Positions 1 to 6,155 of a DNA stretch of 6,155 bases are shown here, piece by piece; position 1 is the first letter of the stretch, and each line of letters opens with the position of its first letter. Made by a program: the position numbers and the translations under genes. The stretch is from Actinomycetes bacterium. GTDB lineage: Bacteria > Actinomycetota > Actinomycetes > Propionibacteriales > Propionibacteriaceae. The stretch covers positions 1-6,155 of the forward strand of contig JAEWIK010000254.1 in NCBI GenBank assembly GCA_023387135.1, read 5' to 3'. Below the pieces are notes generated by a model that saw only the letters and a list, made by a program, of their open reading frames with translations, made no database searches and was not told where the DNA came from.

Positions 1-1453
1 GCGGGAAGTCGGGGACGATCGTGTCGGCGAGCGCGATCCCGAGCGCGGGCCACGTGTGGAACGACGGGTCGACCACCTTGACTCGGGTCAGGACGCCCGC
101 GGCGTCGAGTTCGACGCGGTGCACCAGGGTGCCGCGCCACGCCTCCACCACCCCCAGTCCTGCGCCGGGGCCGGCCGGGCGCGGGCCGGGGAGCGTGGGT
201 AGCAGCCCGTCGATCCTGCTGGCGAGGTCGGCGATGAGGCCGGCGGAGACGGCGATCTCGCCCACCCGCACGTCGAACCTGGCACGGACGTCGCCGGTCT
301 GGCCGGTGACGACCCTGAAGGAGTCGCCGAGGTCGACGAAGGGCTGGTCGGCGCGGGCGTCCACGGCGACCCCCGACCCGCGGGCGACGTAGCCCAGCAC
401 GCCGATGCTGGTGGCCTGCTCCCGGGAGAGCACCGCCGTCGTGTTGAGCCGGTTGGCGACCATCGGGTGTTCGGTGGCGATGCGCGCGAGTTCGGCGACC
501 TGCTCGGCGACGGACTCCACCAGGGTCAGGTCGGGTGCCGCGAACAGGTCGGCGCCCCCGATCCGCACGGCACCGCGCAGCAGCCGGTGACCGGTGAGCC
601 TGGCGTTGTGCCGCAGCAGCAGTTCGCGGAGCCGTCCCGCGTGCTGGTTCACGATGCCGAACCCGACGTCGTTGACGATGGCGCCCAGGTCGTTGACGTG
701 GTTGTAGAGCCGTTCGCACTCCAGCAGGAGCGCCCTCACGAGCCGGTCCCGCTCGCCGACGGCGATGCCCAGCGCGTCCTCGACCGCCATGACGTAGGCG
801 AGGCAGTGGCCGACGGCGGTGTCGCCGCTGATGCGTTCGGCGAGGGCGATGCCCTCGTCGGCCCGCCGACCCTCGAACAGCTTCTCCACGCCGCGATGGA
901 CGAAGTACAGCCGCTGGTACATCCTCACGATCGTCTCCCCGACGACGGAGAACCTGAAGTGGCCGGGCTCGATCAGCCCCGCGTGCACGGGCCCGACGGG
1001 GATCTCGTAGACCCCCTTGCCTGTCACCTCGGCGAACGGGAAGCCCGCGTCGCCGCCGAAGTCGAGGGAGGGGTCGGCATCGGAGAGCATGGGGTGGTAG
1101 CCGGTGGGCCAGTGGCCGTGGCGGACCAGGCGGTACGGCTGGGGATGGTCGCGGGGGACGATCCCGTAGAGGTCGCGCAGTTCGCGTTCGAACCGTCCCG
1201 CCGGGTAGGACACCGCGGCCAGGGTGGGCAGCCAGGCGTCGTCGCGGGGCACCTCGACGACGAGTTCCACCCGCTCGCCACCCGATCCGAGCAGGACGTG
1301 GACGATCCTGAACCTGGCCGACCGCCCACCGGCACCGTCCTCGTGCGCGGCCACCAGCGCGAGCCTGAAGCCGTGGTCGAGTTCGGCGGCGAGCGCGGTG
1401 GCGAGGCCGGCACGGTCGACGTGGACGATGCGGGGCGGCGAGAGCCTGCTCAT
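1..1453 (-). CDS. hyfG: HyfG/HycE-like fused NuoC-NuoD large subunit lacking all four Ni-Fe ligand cysteines (3' end outside window)
   Basis: In the family this is the peripheral subunit that holds the Ni-Fe site (hydrogenases) or forms part of the quinone site (complex I). I translated 484 residues; the frame runs through the left edge and ends in IVPDFP, where relatives have perhaps 10-30 more residues. The N-terminal NuoC-like (30 kDa) domain covers about 1-125, with RFERELRDLYGIVPRDHP at 88-105. The NuoD/large-subunit domain follows: GPVHAGLIEPGHFRF (154-168), HRGVEKLFEG (186-195) and the helical core (217-420). The metal motifs are altered. RxCGxCxxxH is RISGDTAVGH (207-216), so both cysteines are replaced (S209, T212) while H216 stays. 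DPCxxC is DPSFHT (462-467), so both cysteines are replaced again (S464, T467). The only cysteines are C217 and C246. This points to an Ehr-type subunit without hydrogenase activity. The ATG at 1453 has a strong GGGAGG site and overlaps the hyfF stop. About 11 of 47 arginine codons are AGG. The reading frame is otherwise intact, so it is not a pseudogene. Confidence 0.92.
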   Translation of the reverse strand, partial: MSRLSPPRIVHVDRAGLATALAAELDHGFRLALVAAHEDGAGGRSARFRIVHVLLGSGGERVELVVEVPRDDAWLPTLAAVSYPAGRFERELRDLYGIVPRDHPQPYRLVRHGHWPTGYHPMLSDADPSLDFGGDAGFPFAEVTGKGVYEIPVGPVHAGLIEPGHFRFSVVGETIVRMYQRLYFVHRGVEKLFEGRRADEGIALAERISGDTAVGHCLAYVMAVEDALGIAVGERDRLVRALLLECERLYNHVNDLGAIVNDVGFGIVNQHAGRLRELLLRHNARLTGHRLLRGAVRIGGADLFAAPDLTLVESVAEQVAELARIATEHPMVANRLNTTAVLSREQATSIGVLGYVARGSGVAVDARADQPFVDLGDSFRVVTGQTGDVRARFDVRVGEIAVSAGLIADLASRIDGLLPTLPGPRPAGPGAGLGVVEAWRGTLVHRVELDAAGVLTRVKVVDPSFHTWPALGIALADTIVPDFP

Positions 1454-2913
1454 CGGGCGCCTCCCAGGGCGGCGACGGCGGCGGCAAGCGGCTCGGCGAG
1501 CGGCCAGGTCGCGAAGCCCGCGACCACGGTGACCGCCAGGGCGAGCCCGATGGGGACCTGACGGAAGCGCGCCGGCCTGTCGGGCGGCGCGGGTGAGGTG
1601 CCGACCACCTGCGGGTCGGGGTCGGTGCCCACCGTCATGTCCAGGGTGTGCCGGGCGATCCCCGCGAACACGACGAGCAGCAGGGCGCACGCCAGCCCGA
1701 ACTGCCACCACAAGCCGCGCTGGAAGCCGGCGACGATGATGCCGACCTCGGTGAAGAACGTGACGAACGGCGGGAAGCCGAGCAGGGCGGCGGCTCCGAG
1801 CAGGAACGGGCCGCCCAGGTCGGGCCGGCGGCGCAGCAGGTTGCGGACGTCGGCGATGTGGTGGCTGCCCGTGAACCCGAGGATCCTGCCGGCCAGCACG
1901 AACATCGACGACTTGACCAGCCCGTGACCCAGCATGTGCAGCAGCACGGCGGCGAGGGCGAGCGGGCCACCCGCGGCTGCCCCCAGCGCCAGCAGGCCCA
2001 TGTGCTCGATGCTGCTGTAGGCGAGCAGGCGCTTGAAGTCCTTCTGGGTGATCACGAGGCCGGCCGTCACCGCGAGCGACAGCAGCCCTGCGGCGAGGAG
2101 CAGCCCGCGCATCAGGTCGGGGCCGAGGGCGGCGTCAGCGATGGTCTGGATCCGCAGGACGGCGTAGAAGGCAACCGACAGCAGGACGCCCGACATCAGC
2201 CCGCTGACCGTCGACGGTGCCTGGCTGTGGGCGTCCGGCAGCCAGGAATGGGTGGGAGCGAGCCCTGCCTTGGTCGCGAAGCCGAGGACGGCGAGCGCCG
2301 CCCCTGCCCTGGTGAGGGCCGGGTCGAGGGTGCCGGCGTGGGCGAGCAGCACCTCCCACGAGAGCGACGGCTCGCCGGTGGTCAGGCTGGCCGCCGAGAT
2401 CAGGACGATCCCGAGGAAGGCCACTGCGACACCGACCGAGCCCAGCACCACGTACTTCCAGGCCGCCTCCAGGGCGCCGCTGCCCCCGCGCGAGCCGACC
2501 AGGAACGCAGTCGTGATGGTGGTCAGCTCGATGGCGACCCACATCAGCCCGATGTTGTCCGAGACGACCGCCAGGCTCATGGCGGCGAGGAAGAGGCACA
2601 GCAACGAGGCGAAGCCGCCGATGTTCCTGCCGCGGTGGTTCCGGTGCGGGATCCCGCCCCACAGGGCCACCACCGCCACGGCCCCGACGACGGCGAGCAT
2701 CCAGGCGCTCAGGGAGTCCACGCGCAGCAGCCCCGACGCCGTGGTGAGCGGGCCGGCGGGGTTGACCACGAGGACCGACGCGACGCCCACCGCCGCGAGC
2801 ACGACGGCCGCGGCGACGGGCAGCCACAACGTCCAGCCGCTGCGTCGCCACACGACGCCGACCAGCGCGAGCGCGAGCGGCAGCAGGAGCGGGATCCAGA
2901 TCAGGGCGGCCAT
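1450..2913 (-). CDS. hyfF: HyfF/HycQ-like second NuoL/M/N-family antiporter subunit
   Basis: A 487-residue polytopic membrane protein and second antiporter-type channel of the complex. Its length is close to mycobacterial HycQ (about 488, from memory) and a little shorter than E. coli HyfF (about 526). The Proton_antipo_M core is complete: E129 in GLMWVAIELTTITTAFLVG, K153 in AAWKYVVLGSVG, K215 in GFATKAGLAPTHSWLPDAHS with H222, K291/K294 in DFKRLLAYSSIEHMGLLALG, H326/H330/K334 in HMLGHGLVKSSMF, and E389 in FFTEVGI, the position of the conserved helix-12 acid of NuoM-type subunits. A proline-rich polar linker (about 425-452) separates the last two membrane segments. The ATG at 2913 overlaps the hyfE stop. 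The open frame continues upstream for about 195 more codons, but that extension is arginine/alanine-rich shadow sequence inside hyfE and is not part of the protein. Only a weakly placed GGAG lies upstream (2925-2928), so coupling to hyfE translation is likely. The stop overlaps the hyfG start as ATGA. Confidence 0.93.
   Translation of the reverse strand: MAALIWIPLLLPLALALVGVVWRRSGWTLWLPVAAAVVLAAVGVASVLVVNPAGPLTTASGLLRVDSLSAWMLAVVGAVAVVALWGGIPHRNHRGRNIGGFASLLCLFLAAMSLAVVSDNIGLMWVAIELTTITTAFLVGSRGGSGALEAAWKYVVLGSVGVAVAFLGIVLISAASLTTGEPSLSWEVLLAHAGTLDPALTRAGAALAVLGFATKAGLAPTHSWLPDAHSQAPSTVSGLMSGVLLSVAFYAVLRIQTIADAALGPDLMRGLLLAAGLLSLAVTAGLVITQKDFKRLLAYSSIEHMGLLALGAAAGGPLALAAVLLHMLGHGLVKSSMFVLAGRILGFTGSHHIADVRNLLRRRPDLGGPFLLGAAALLGFPPFVTFFTEVGIIVAGFQRGLWWQFGLACALLLVVFAGIARHTLDMTVGTDPDPQVVGTSPAPPDRPARFRQVPIGLALAVTVVAGFATWPLAEPLAAAVAALGGAR
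1460..1465 (-). promoter_or_regulatory. Ribosome binding site of hyfG
   Basis: The minus strand reads GGGAGG six bases before the ATG at 1453, inside the last codons of hyfF. It is among the strongest Shine-Dalgarno matches in the window and fixes the hyfG start, which shares ATGA with the hyfF stop. Confidence 0.75.
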
Positions 2914-3572
2914 CAGTCGTGCAACTCCGTCAGCTCGGGGATGTCGATGTGGCCCTGCTCGGTGTGCATCCTGACGACGAGCACGCCGAGGATGAGGACC
3001 ACCAGCAGCACATCCAGCGTCGCGCCGAGCTCGACGACGAGCGGCAGGCCACCGGCGATGAGGAACGAGACGGCGGCGATCCCGTTGTCGAGCATCAGGA
3101 AGCCGACGAGTTGGCTGATCGCCGACCCGCGCACCAGCAGGTGCCAGAAGCCCAGCAGCATCAGGGAGACTCCCACGGGCACCGCCTGTCGCGCGGGGTC
3201 GGGCGCGTCGCCCAGGAGCGGTGCGCTGACCGCGTACGCCAGCAGGGTGAGGCAGGCGGCTCCGATGAGTTCGACGGCGGGGTTCACCCGGGCGGACCGT
3301 TCCCGGGTGACGCCGATCAGCCGCGCCGCTCGCAGCATCGCCCAGGGCATCACCACAGCCTTCACGACCACCAGCAGCAGCGCGACCAGCGGAGCGCCGG
3401 TCTCGCCGGCCCGCAGGCCGACGGTGAGGACGACGCCCGCCAGCGCGACGCCCTGCAGCACCAGCAGCCCGATGGCCCTGAGCGTGGAGCGGCCCCACAC
3501 CTGCAGGACGGCGCTGAGCAACAGGAGCCCGGTCGTCGTCGCCAGCAGTTGCTGGTACGAGTCGAGCGACAT
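2913..3572 (-). CDS. hyfE: HyfE/HycP-like NuoK-type membrane subunit
   Basis: A 219-residue hydrophobic protein, essentially the length of E. coli HyfE (about 216) and of mycobacterial HycP (about 220, from memory). The C-terminal part (about 130-203) is the NuoK-like section, with GSAISQLVGFLMLDNGIA (149-166) and a buried E181 in GLPLVVELGATLDVLL. The N-terminal part has further helices, with K71 and P76 in VVVKAVVMPW and E101 in NPAVELIG. These buried charged residues are the expected proton-path elements of NuoK-type subunits. The C-terminal tail (MHTEQGHIDIPELTELHD) is hydrophilic and acidic. I chose the ATG at 3572 because it has a strong AGAAGGGG Shine-Dalgarno seven bases upstream and gives the N-terminus MSLDSYQQLL. 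A TTG in the same frame at 3596 would add eight residues overlapping hyfC and has no comparable site. The gene starts 13 bases after the hyfC stop. Its TGA shares one base with the hyfF ATG (TGATG). Confidence 0.9.
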   Translation of the reverse strand: MSLDSYQQLLATTTGLLLLSAVLQVWGRSTLRAIGLLVLQGVALAGVVLTVGLRAGETGAPLVALLLVVVKAVVMPWAMLRAARLIGVTRERSARVNPAVELIGAACLTLLAYAVSAPLLGDAPDPARQAVPVGVSLMLLGFWHLLVRGSAISQLVGFLMLDNGIAAVSFLIAGGLPLVVELGATLDVLLVVLILGVLVVRMHTEQGHIDIPELTELHD

Positions 3573-3579
3573 CACGAGA

Positions 3580-3587
3580 CCCCTTCT
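3580..3587 (-). promoter_or_regulatory. Ribosome binding site deciding the hyfE start
   Basis: The minus strand reads AGAAGGGG seven bases before the ATG at 3572 and just after (partly within) the hyfC stop codon TAG (3588-3586). It supports the ATG at 3572 over the upstream in-frame TTG at 3596. The 5' part of the site lies in a perfect 10-base palindrome, CTTCTAGAAG (3583-3592). Confidence 0.7.
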
Positions 3588-4527
3588 AGAAGACAAGGTA
3601 GGAGGCGCTCACCGAGAGGAACGCCAGGACGAAGGACCCCGCGAGCAACTCCGGGACGCGGAAGAGGCGCAGCTTGGCGATGAACACCTCGACGGCGGCG
3701 AGCGCGGCGCCGAGGACGGCCACCTTCACCGTGACGGCGAGCACTCCCACGAGGAGGCTGAGAGGTGCTGCGCCCAGCGCGACGCCCCAGGGGAGGGCGA
3801 GGTTCGAGACGAGCCCGAGGAGCGCCGTCAGCCGTAGCCAGGAGCCGAGTTCGAGCCAGCCGAGGTCCCGGCCGCCGCTCTCGAGGATCATCGCCTCGTG
3901 GATCATCGTCAGCTCGAGGTGCGTGGAAGGGTTGTCGACCGGGAGCCTTCCGGTCTCGGCGACCACGACGACGGCGAGGGCGAAGATCGCCAGCAGGCTG
4001 ACAGGGTTCATCAGCGACGACGGATCTGCGATCCGGGACTCCACGATGGCCGACAGCGCCGAGGTGCCCGCCGGGACGCTGAGCGCGTAGATGCTGAGCA
4101 GCACCGTCGGTTCGACGAGCGCGGCGATGAGCATGTGCCGGCTGGAGCCCATGCCGCCGAAGGCGGTGCCCGATTCCAGCCCGAGCAGGGCGAGTGCCAC
4201 GGTCCCGACGAGCAGGACGGCGACCACGACGAACAGGTCGCCCGGGACGCGGGCGAGGGCTGTGGTGCCCACCAGCGGGATCAGCGCACACAGCACGAGG
4301 CTCGACCCCACCAGCAGGATCGGGGCGAGACCCAGCACCGCTGTGGACCCCGGAGCGCGGGTGGGCTCCTTCGTCAGCAACTTGCGCAGGTCGCGCCACG
4401 GCTGCAGCACGCCCGCTCCGACCCGGCCTTCGAGCCGCGCCCGGGTGGTGCGCATCAGCCCGATGAGCACGGGGGTGACAGCGAGCGCCCACGCCAGGTG
4501 GACGACGATGACCAGTCCGGACGTCAT
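3586..4527 (-). CDS. hyfC: HyfC/HycD-like NuoH-family membrane subunit
   Basis: A 313-residue integral membrane protein of the NuoH / HycD family, which anchors the peripheral catalytic module and links the redox site to the proton channels. Family signatures in order: the amphipathic start GRVGAGVLQPWRDLRKLLTKE (part of residues 34-54, the NuoH 'GPxxxQPxxDxxKL' equivalent), an acidic residue within a helix (E118 in LLGLESGTAFGGMGSSR), E139 in LVEPT, and the diagnostic HyfC/HycD loop at residues 190-216 (AETGRLPVDNPSTH followed by LELTMIHEAMILE) with E191, R194, D198, E205, E211 and E216. About eight hydrophobic helices are visible. The ATG start lies inside the hyfB stop (ATGA), with only a weak GGTGG Shine-Dalgarno four bases upstream, so translation is probably coupled to hyfB. 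The length is normal for the family and nothing looks broken. The charged loop that normally faces the large subunit is intact even though that subunit has lost its Ni-Fe ligands. Confidence 0.94.
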   Translation of the reverse strand: MTSGLVIVVHLAWALAVTPVLIGLMRTTRARLEGRVGAGVLQPWRDLRKLLTKEPTRAPGSTAVLGLAPILLVGSSLVLCALIPLVGTTALARVPGDLFVVVAVLLVGTVALALLGLESGTAFGGMGSSRHMLIAALVEPTVLLSIYALSVPAGTSALSAIVESRIADPSSLMNPVSLLAIFALAVVVVAETGRLPVDNPSTHLELTMIHEAMILESGGRDLGWLELGSWLRLTALLGLVSNLALPWGVALGAAPLSLLVGVLAVTVKVAVLGAALAAVEVFIAKLRLFRVPELLAGSFVLAFLSVSASYLVF

Positions 4528-6155
4528 AGCGCCACCAGGGCCAGCACGACGACGAGGGCGGCGAAGGAGAAGCCGACGTAGCGGTGGATGCTGCCGTTCT
4601 GCACGCGTCGGGCGAGGTCACCGAGCCGGGTCGCCAGCCGGGTGGCGGGAAGGTACACGCGATCCTCGATCACGTCCCCCGTCTCCTGGCTGTACGCGGC
4701 CTGGTCGACGAGGACCGGCGACTGGTCGTGACGCACGAGGTCGACCGACTGGTTGGCCCGCAGGGAGCCGCTGAACACCCTCACGAGCGGCTCGGAGTAG
4801 CTGGTCGCGTTGTACTCCATCCGCGGGCTGGTGCGTTCGCCGCCGCAGCCCCAGGCCAGCGCCACCTCGCGACGGGGGTGCCGGCGGGCCAGCACCAGGT
4901 TGACGGCCACCAGCGGGACGAGGACCGCCAGCGTGAGCAGGCTCAGCGCCACCGGATCGAGCACGACGCCGACCGCGTCCAGCGACAGACCCATGCCACC
5001 CACCGTGGCGACGCCTCCTGCCGACACGGCGTGGGCGAGCACCCGGGCCAGCGGCCCCGGCACCAGCCCGAGGCCCACCACCAGGACTGACCCGAGCACC
5101 AGCGCGGCCCGCATCGCCGGCCCTGCCTCGCGCGCGCCGGCGGCGGCGGGGGTGCGCGGACGGGCGACGAAGCCGATGCCGTACGCCTTGACGAAGGTGA
5201 GCAGCCCCAGGCCGATCGTCAAGGCCACCATGCCCATGGTGAGCGGGATCACGATGGCCAGCAGCCTGTCGTCCCGCGCGTCCACGTGCAGCAGCGACTG
5301 CAGGAGCACCCACTCGGCGACGAACCCCGACGTCACCGGCAGCGCCGCCGCCCCGAGGGCGCCGATCCCGAACGTCGTCGCGGTCCACGGCATCCGTGCG
5401 GCGAGGCCGCCCAGCAGGTCGAGGTCTCGCTCTCCCGTCGCGTGCAGCACCGATCCGGCGCCGAGGAACAGCACCGCCTTGAACGCGGCATGGCTCACGG
5501 CCAGCAGCAGCGCGGCGACGAGGGCGACGTCGGCTATCGCCGGCTGGCCGGAGCCGCGCAGCAGCAGGCTGACGCCTATCGCCGTCGTGATCAGGCCGAC
5601 GTTCTCCGTGGTCGAGTACGCCAGCAACCGCTTGAGGTCGGCCTGCACCGACGCCTGCAGGATGCCGTAGAGCGCGGACAGCACGCCGAGCCCTACCAGG
5701 ACGACCGCCCACCAGCGAGGGCCGTCGGGCAGCAGCCTGAGGGTGAGCAGCAGGCCGTACACGCCCATCTTCACCATCGCCGCGCTCATCGCCGCCGACA
5801 TGTGGCTGGGAGCTTCGGGGTGTGCCCGCGGCAGCCAGACGTGGACCGGGATCAGGCCGGCCTTGGTGGCGAACCCCGCGACCAGCAGGACGAACGCGGC
5901 TGTCGCGGCAGGGCCCGTCGGTCCGGCGGCGACCACCGCGTCCCAGGACGTGCCGCCGGAGGCCGCCGCCAGCACGCCGAACCCTGCGAGCAGCAGGACG
6001 AAGCTGAGGTGGGTCATCACCGAGTACCAGACCGTCGCCGTCCGGACGCTGCCGCGGCTCGCGTGGTCGGCCAGCAACAGGGCGGTCGACCCGGCAGCCA
6101 TCAACTCCCACGCCAGCAGGAAGGTGACGACGTCGGCGGCGGCGGGCACCGACTG
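4524..6155 (-). CDS. hyfB: HyfB-like NuoL/NuoM-family antiporter subunit of an Ehr/hydrogenase-4-type complex (5' end outside window)
   Basis: A membrane subunit that, by family, carries a proton (or Na+) channel in the membrane arm of group 4 hydrogenase / complex I-like enzymes. The window holds 543 C-terminal residues. The frame runs open through the right edge, so the N-terminus (about 100 residues, judging from E. coli HyfB at about 670) is missing. Numbering from the first visible residue, the Proton_antipo_M core is clear: E17 in FLLAWELMA, K98 in GFATKAGLIP, H105 in VHVWLPRAHPEAPS, K129 in a following helix, K175 in QADLKRLLAYSTTENVG, H222 and K226 in SHAAFKAVLF, and E281 at GFVAEW. 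These match the buried Glu/Lys/His axis of NuoL/M proteins. The C-terminal part has the HyfB-specific SPRMEYNATSYSEPL segment (residues 444-457) and a last membrane helix at about 527-543. An upstream Cys-Gly pair (WGCGG, 435-439) resembles the usual WDCG. The TGA stop overlaps the hyfC start in ATGA. Mrp antiporter or NuoL is less likely given this C-terminus and the neighbours. Confidence 0.93.
   Translation of the reverse strand, partial: QSVPAAADVVTFLLAWELMAAGSTALLLADHASRGSVRTATVWYSVMTHLSFVLLLAGFGVLAAASGGTSWDAVVAAGPTGPAATAAFVLLVAGFATKAGLIPVHVWLPRAHPEAPSHMSAAMSAAMVKMGVYGLLLTLRLLPDGPRWWAVVLVGLGVLSALYGILQASVQADLKRLLAYSTTENVGLITTAIGVSLLLRGSGQPAIADVALVAALLLAVSHAAFKAVLFLGAGSVLHATGERDLDLLGGLAARMPWTATTFGIGALGAAALPVTSGFVAEWVLLQSLLHVDARDDRLLAIVIPLTMGMVALTIGLGLLTFVKAYGIGFVARPRTPAAAGAREAGPAMRAALVLGSVLVVGLGLVPGPLARVLAHAVSAGGVATVGGMGLSLDAVGVVLDPVALSLLTLAVLVPLVAVNLVLARRHPRREVALAWGCGGERTSPRMEYNATSYSEPLVRVFSGSLRANQSVDLVRHDQSPVLVDQAAYSQETGDVIEDRVYLPATRLATRLGDLARRVQNGSIHRYVGFSFAALVVVLALVAL

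Noticed and set aside
1..1453. HyfG as a decayed hydrogenase pseudogene.
   Set aside because: The frame is intact with a strong ribosome site. All other family motifs are conserved, and both cysteine pairs are replaced in a way that matches a known cysteine-less family rather than random decay.
467..1561. Plus-strand open frame of 364 codons, antisense to hyfG.
   Set aside because: It shadows a strongly conserved minus-strand gene. Its V/D/G/E/P-rich composition reflects reverse-complemented GC-rich codons, and no recognisable domain is present.
2914..3498. An N-terminal extension of about 195 codons to the hyfF reading frame.
   Set aside because: It overlaps hyfE entirely in another frame, is Arg/Ala/Gly-rich, and precedes the normal HyfF N-terminus (MAALIWIPLLLP), whose ATG sits at the hyfE stop.
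1648..3837. Plus-strand open frame of 729 codons, antisense to hyfF, hyfE and the end of hyfC.
   Set aside because: In GC-rich coding DNA an antisense frame often lacks stops. The translation is a low-complexity mix of Q, E, R, G, D and H with no family features, while the opposite strand has clear conserved membrane proteins.
3572..4621. A minus-strand frame of 349 codons overlapping hyfC, and a 497-codon one at 4618-6111 overlapping hyfB.
   Set aside because: Both are arginine/proline/alanine-rich out-of-frame shadows of conserved NuoH- and NuoL-type genes.
1450..6155. Complex I (nuo) or Mrp antiporter operon.
   Set aside because: The large subunit is a NuoC-NuoD fusion with the EPGHFRF signature, HyfC carries the ETGRLPVDNP loop, and the E-F-G gene order is that of hyf/hyc clusters. 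There are no separate nuoJ, nuoK, nuoN or mrpE-G genes.

Overview
The window is a piece of a single, tightly packed minus-strand operon from a high-GC bacterium. Base composition is about 70% G+C by eye, with codon third positions almost always G or C. An actinobacterium is the best guess, because gene order and protein sizes resemble, from memory, the Mycobacterium tuberculosis Rv0083-Rv0087 (hyc) locus. The sequence alone does not fix the genus.

Read in the direction of transcription (high to low coordinates), the window holds five genes. They are a hyfB-like NuoL/M-type antiporter subunit (5' end outside the window), a hyfC-like NuoH-type subunit, a hyfE-like NuoK-type subunit, a hyfF-like second antiporter-type subunit, and a hyfG/hycE-like fused NuoC-NuoD 'large subunit' (last residues outside the window). 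Three of the four junctions overlap by 1 or 4 bases and the fourth has a 13-base gap. There is no room for internal promoters or terminators, and no stretch of even 50 bases lacks a gene. I see no RNA genes, mobile elements, repeats or CRISPR.

Together the genes encode the membrane arm (HyfB, HyfC, HyfE, HyfF) and the catalytic-type subunit (HyfG) of a group 4 hydrogenase / complex I-like machine. Most pipelines would call it hydrogenase-4 or formate hydrogenlyase. My own translation of the large subunit shows that all four Ni-Fe ligand cysteines are gone. The proximal RxCGxC motif reads RISGDT and the distal DPCxxC motif reads DPSFHT, while the flanking family motifs and the residues expected for proton translocation in the membrane subunits are kept. 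The complex is therefore almost certainly not a hydrogenase. It fits the 'energy-converting hydrogenase related' (Ehr) class, a poorly understood relative of complex I whose substrate is unknown. The NuoB/HyfI-type iron-sulfur subunit and any electron-input subunits are not in the window and should lie just outside it.
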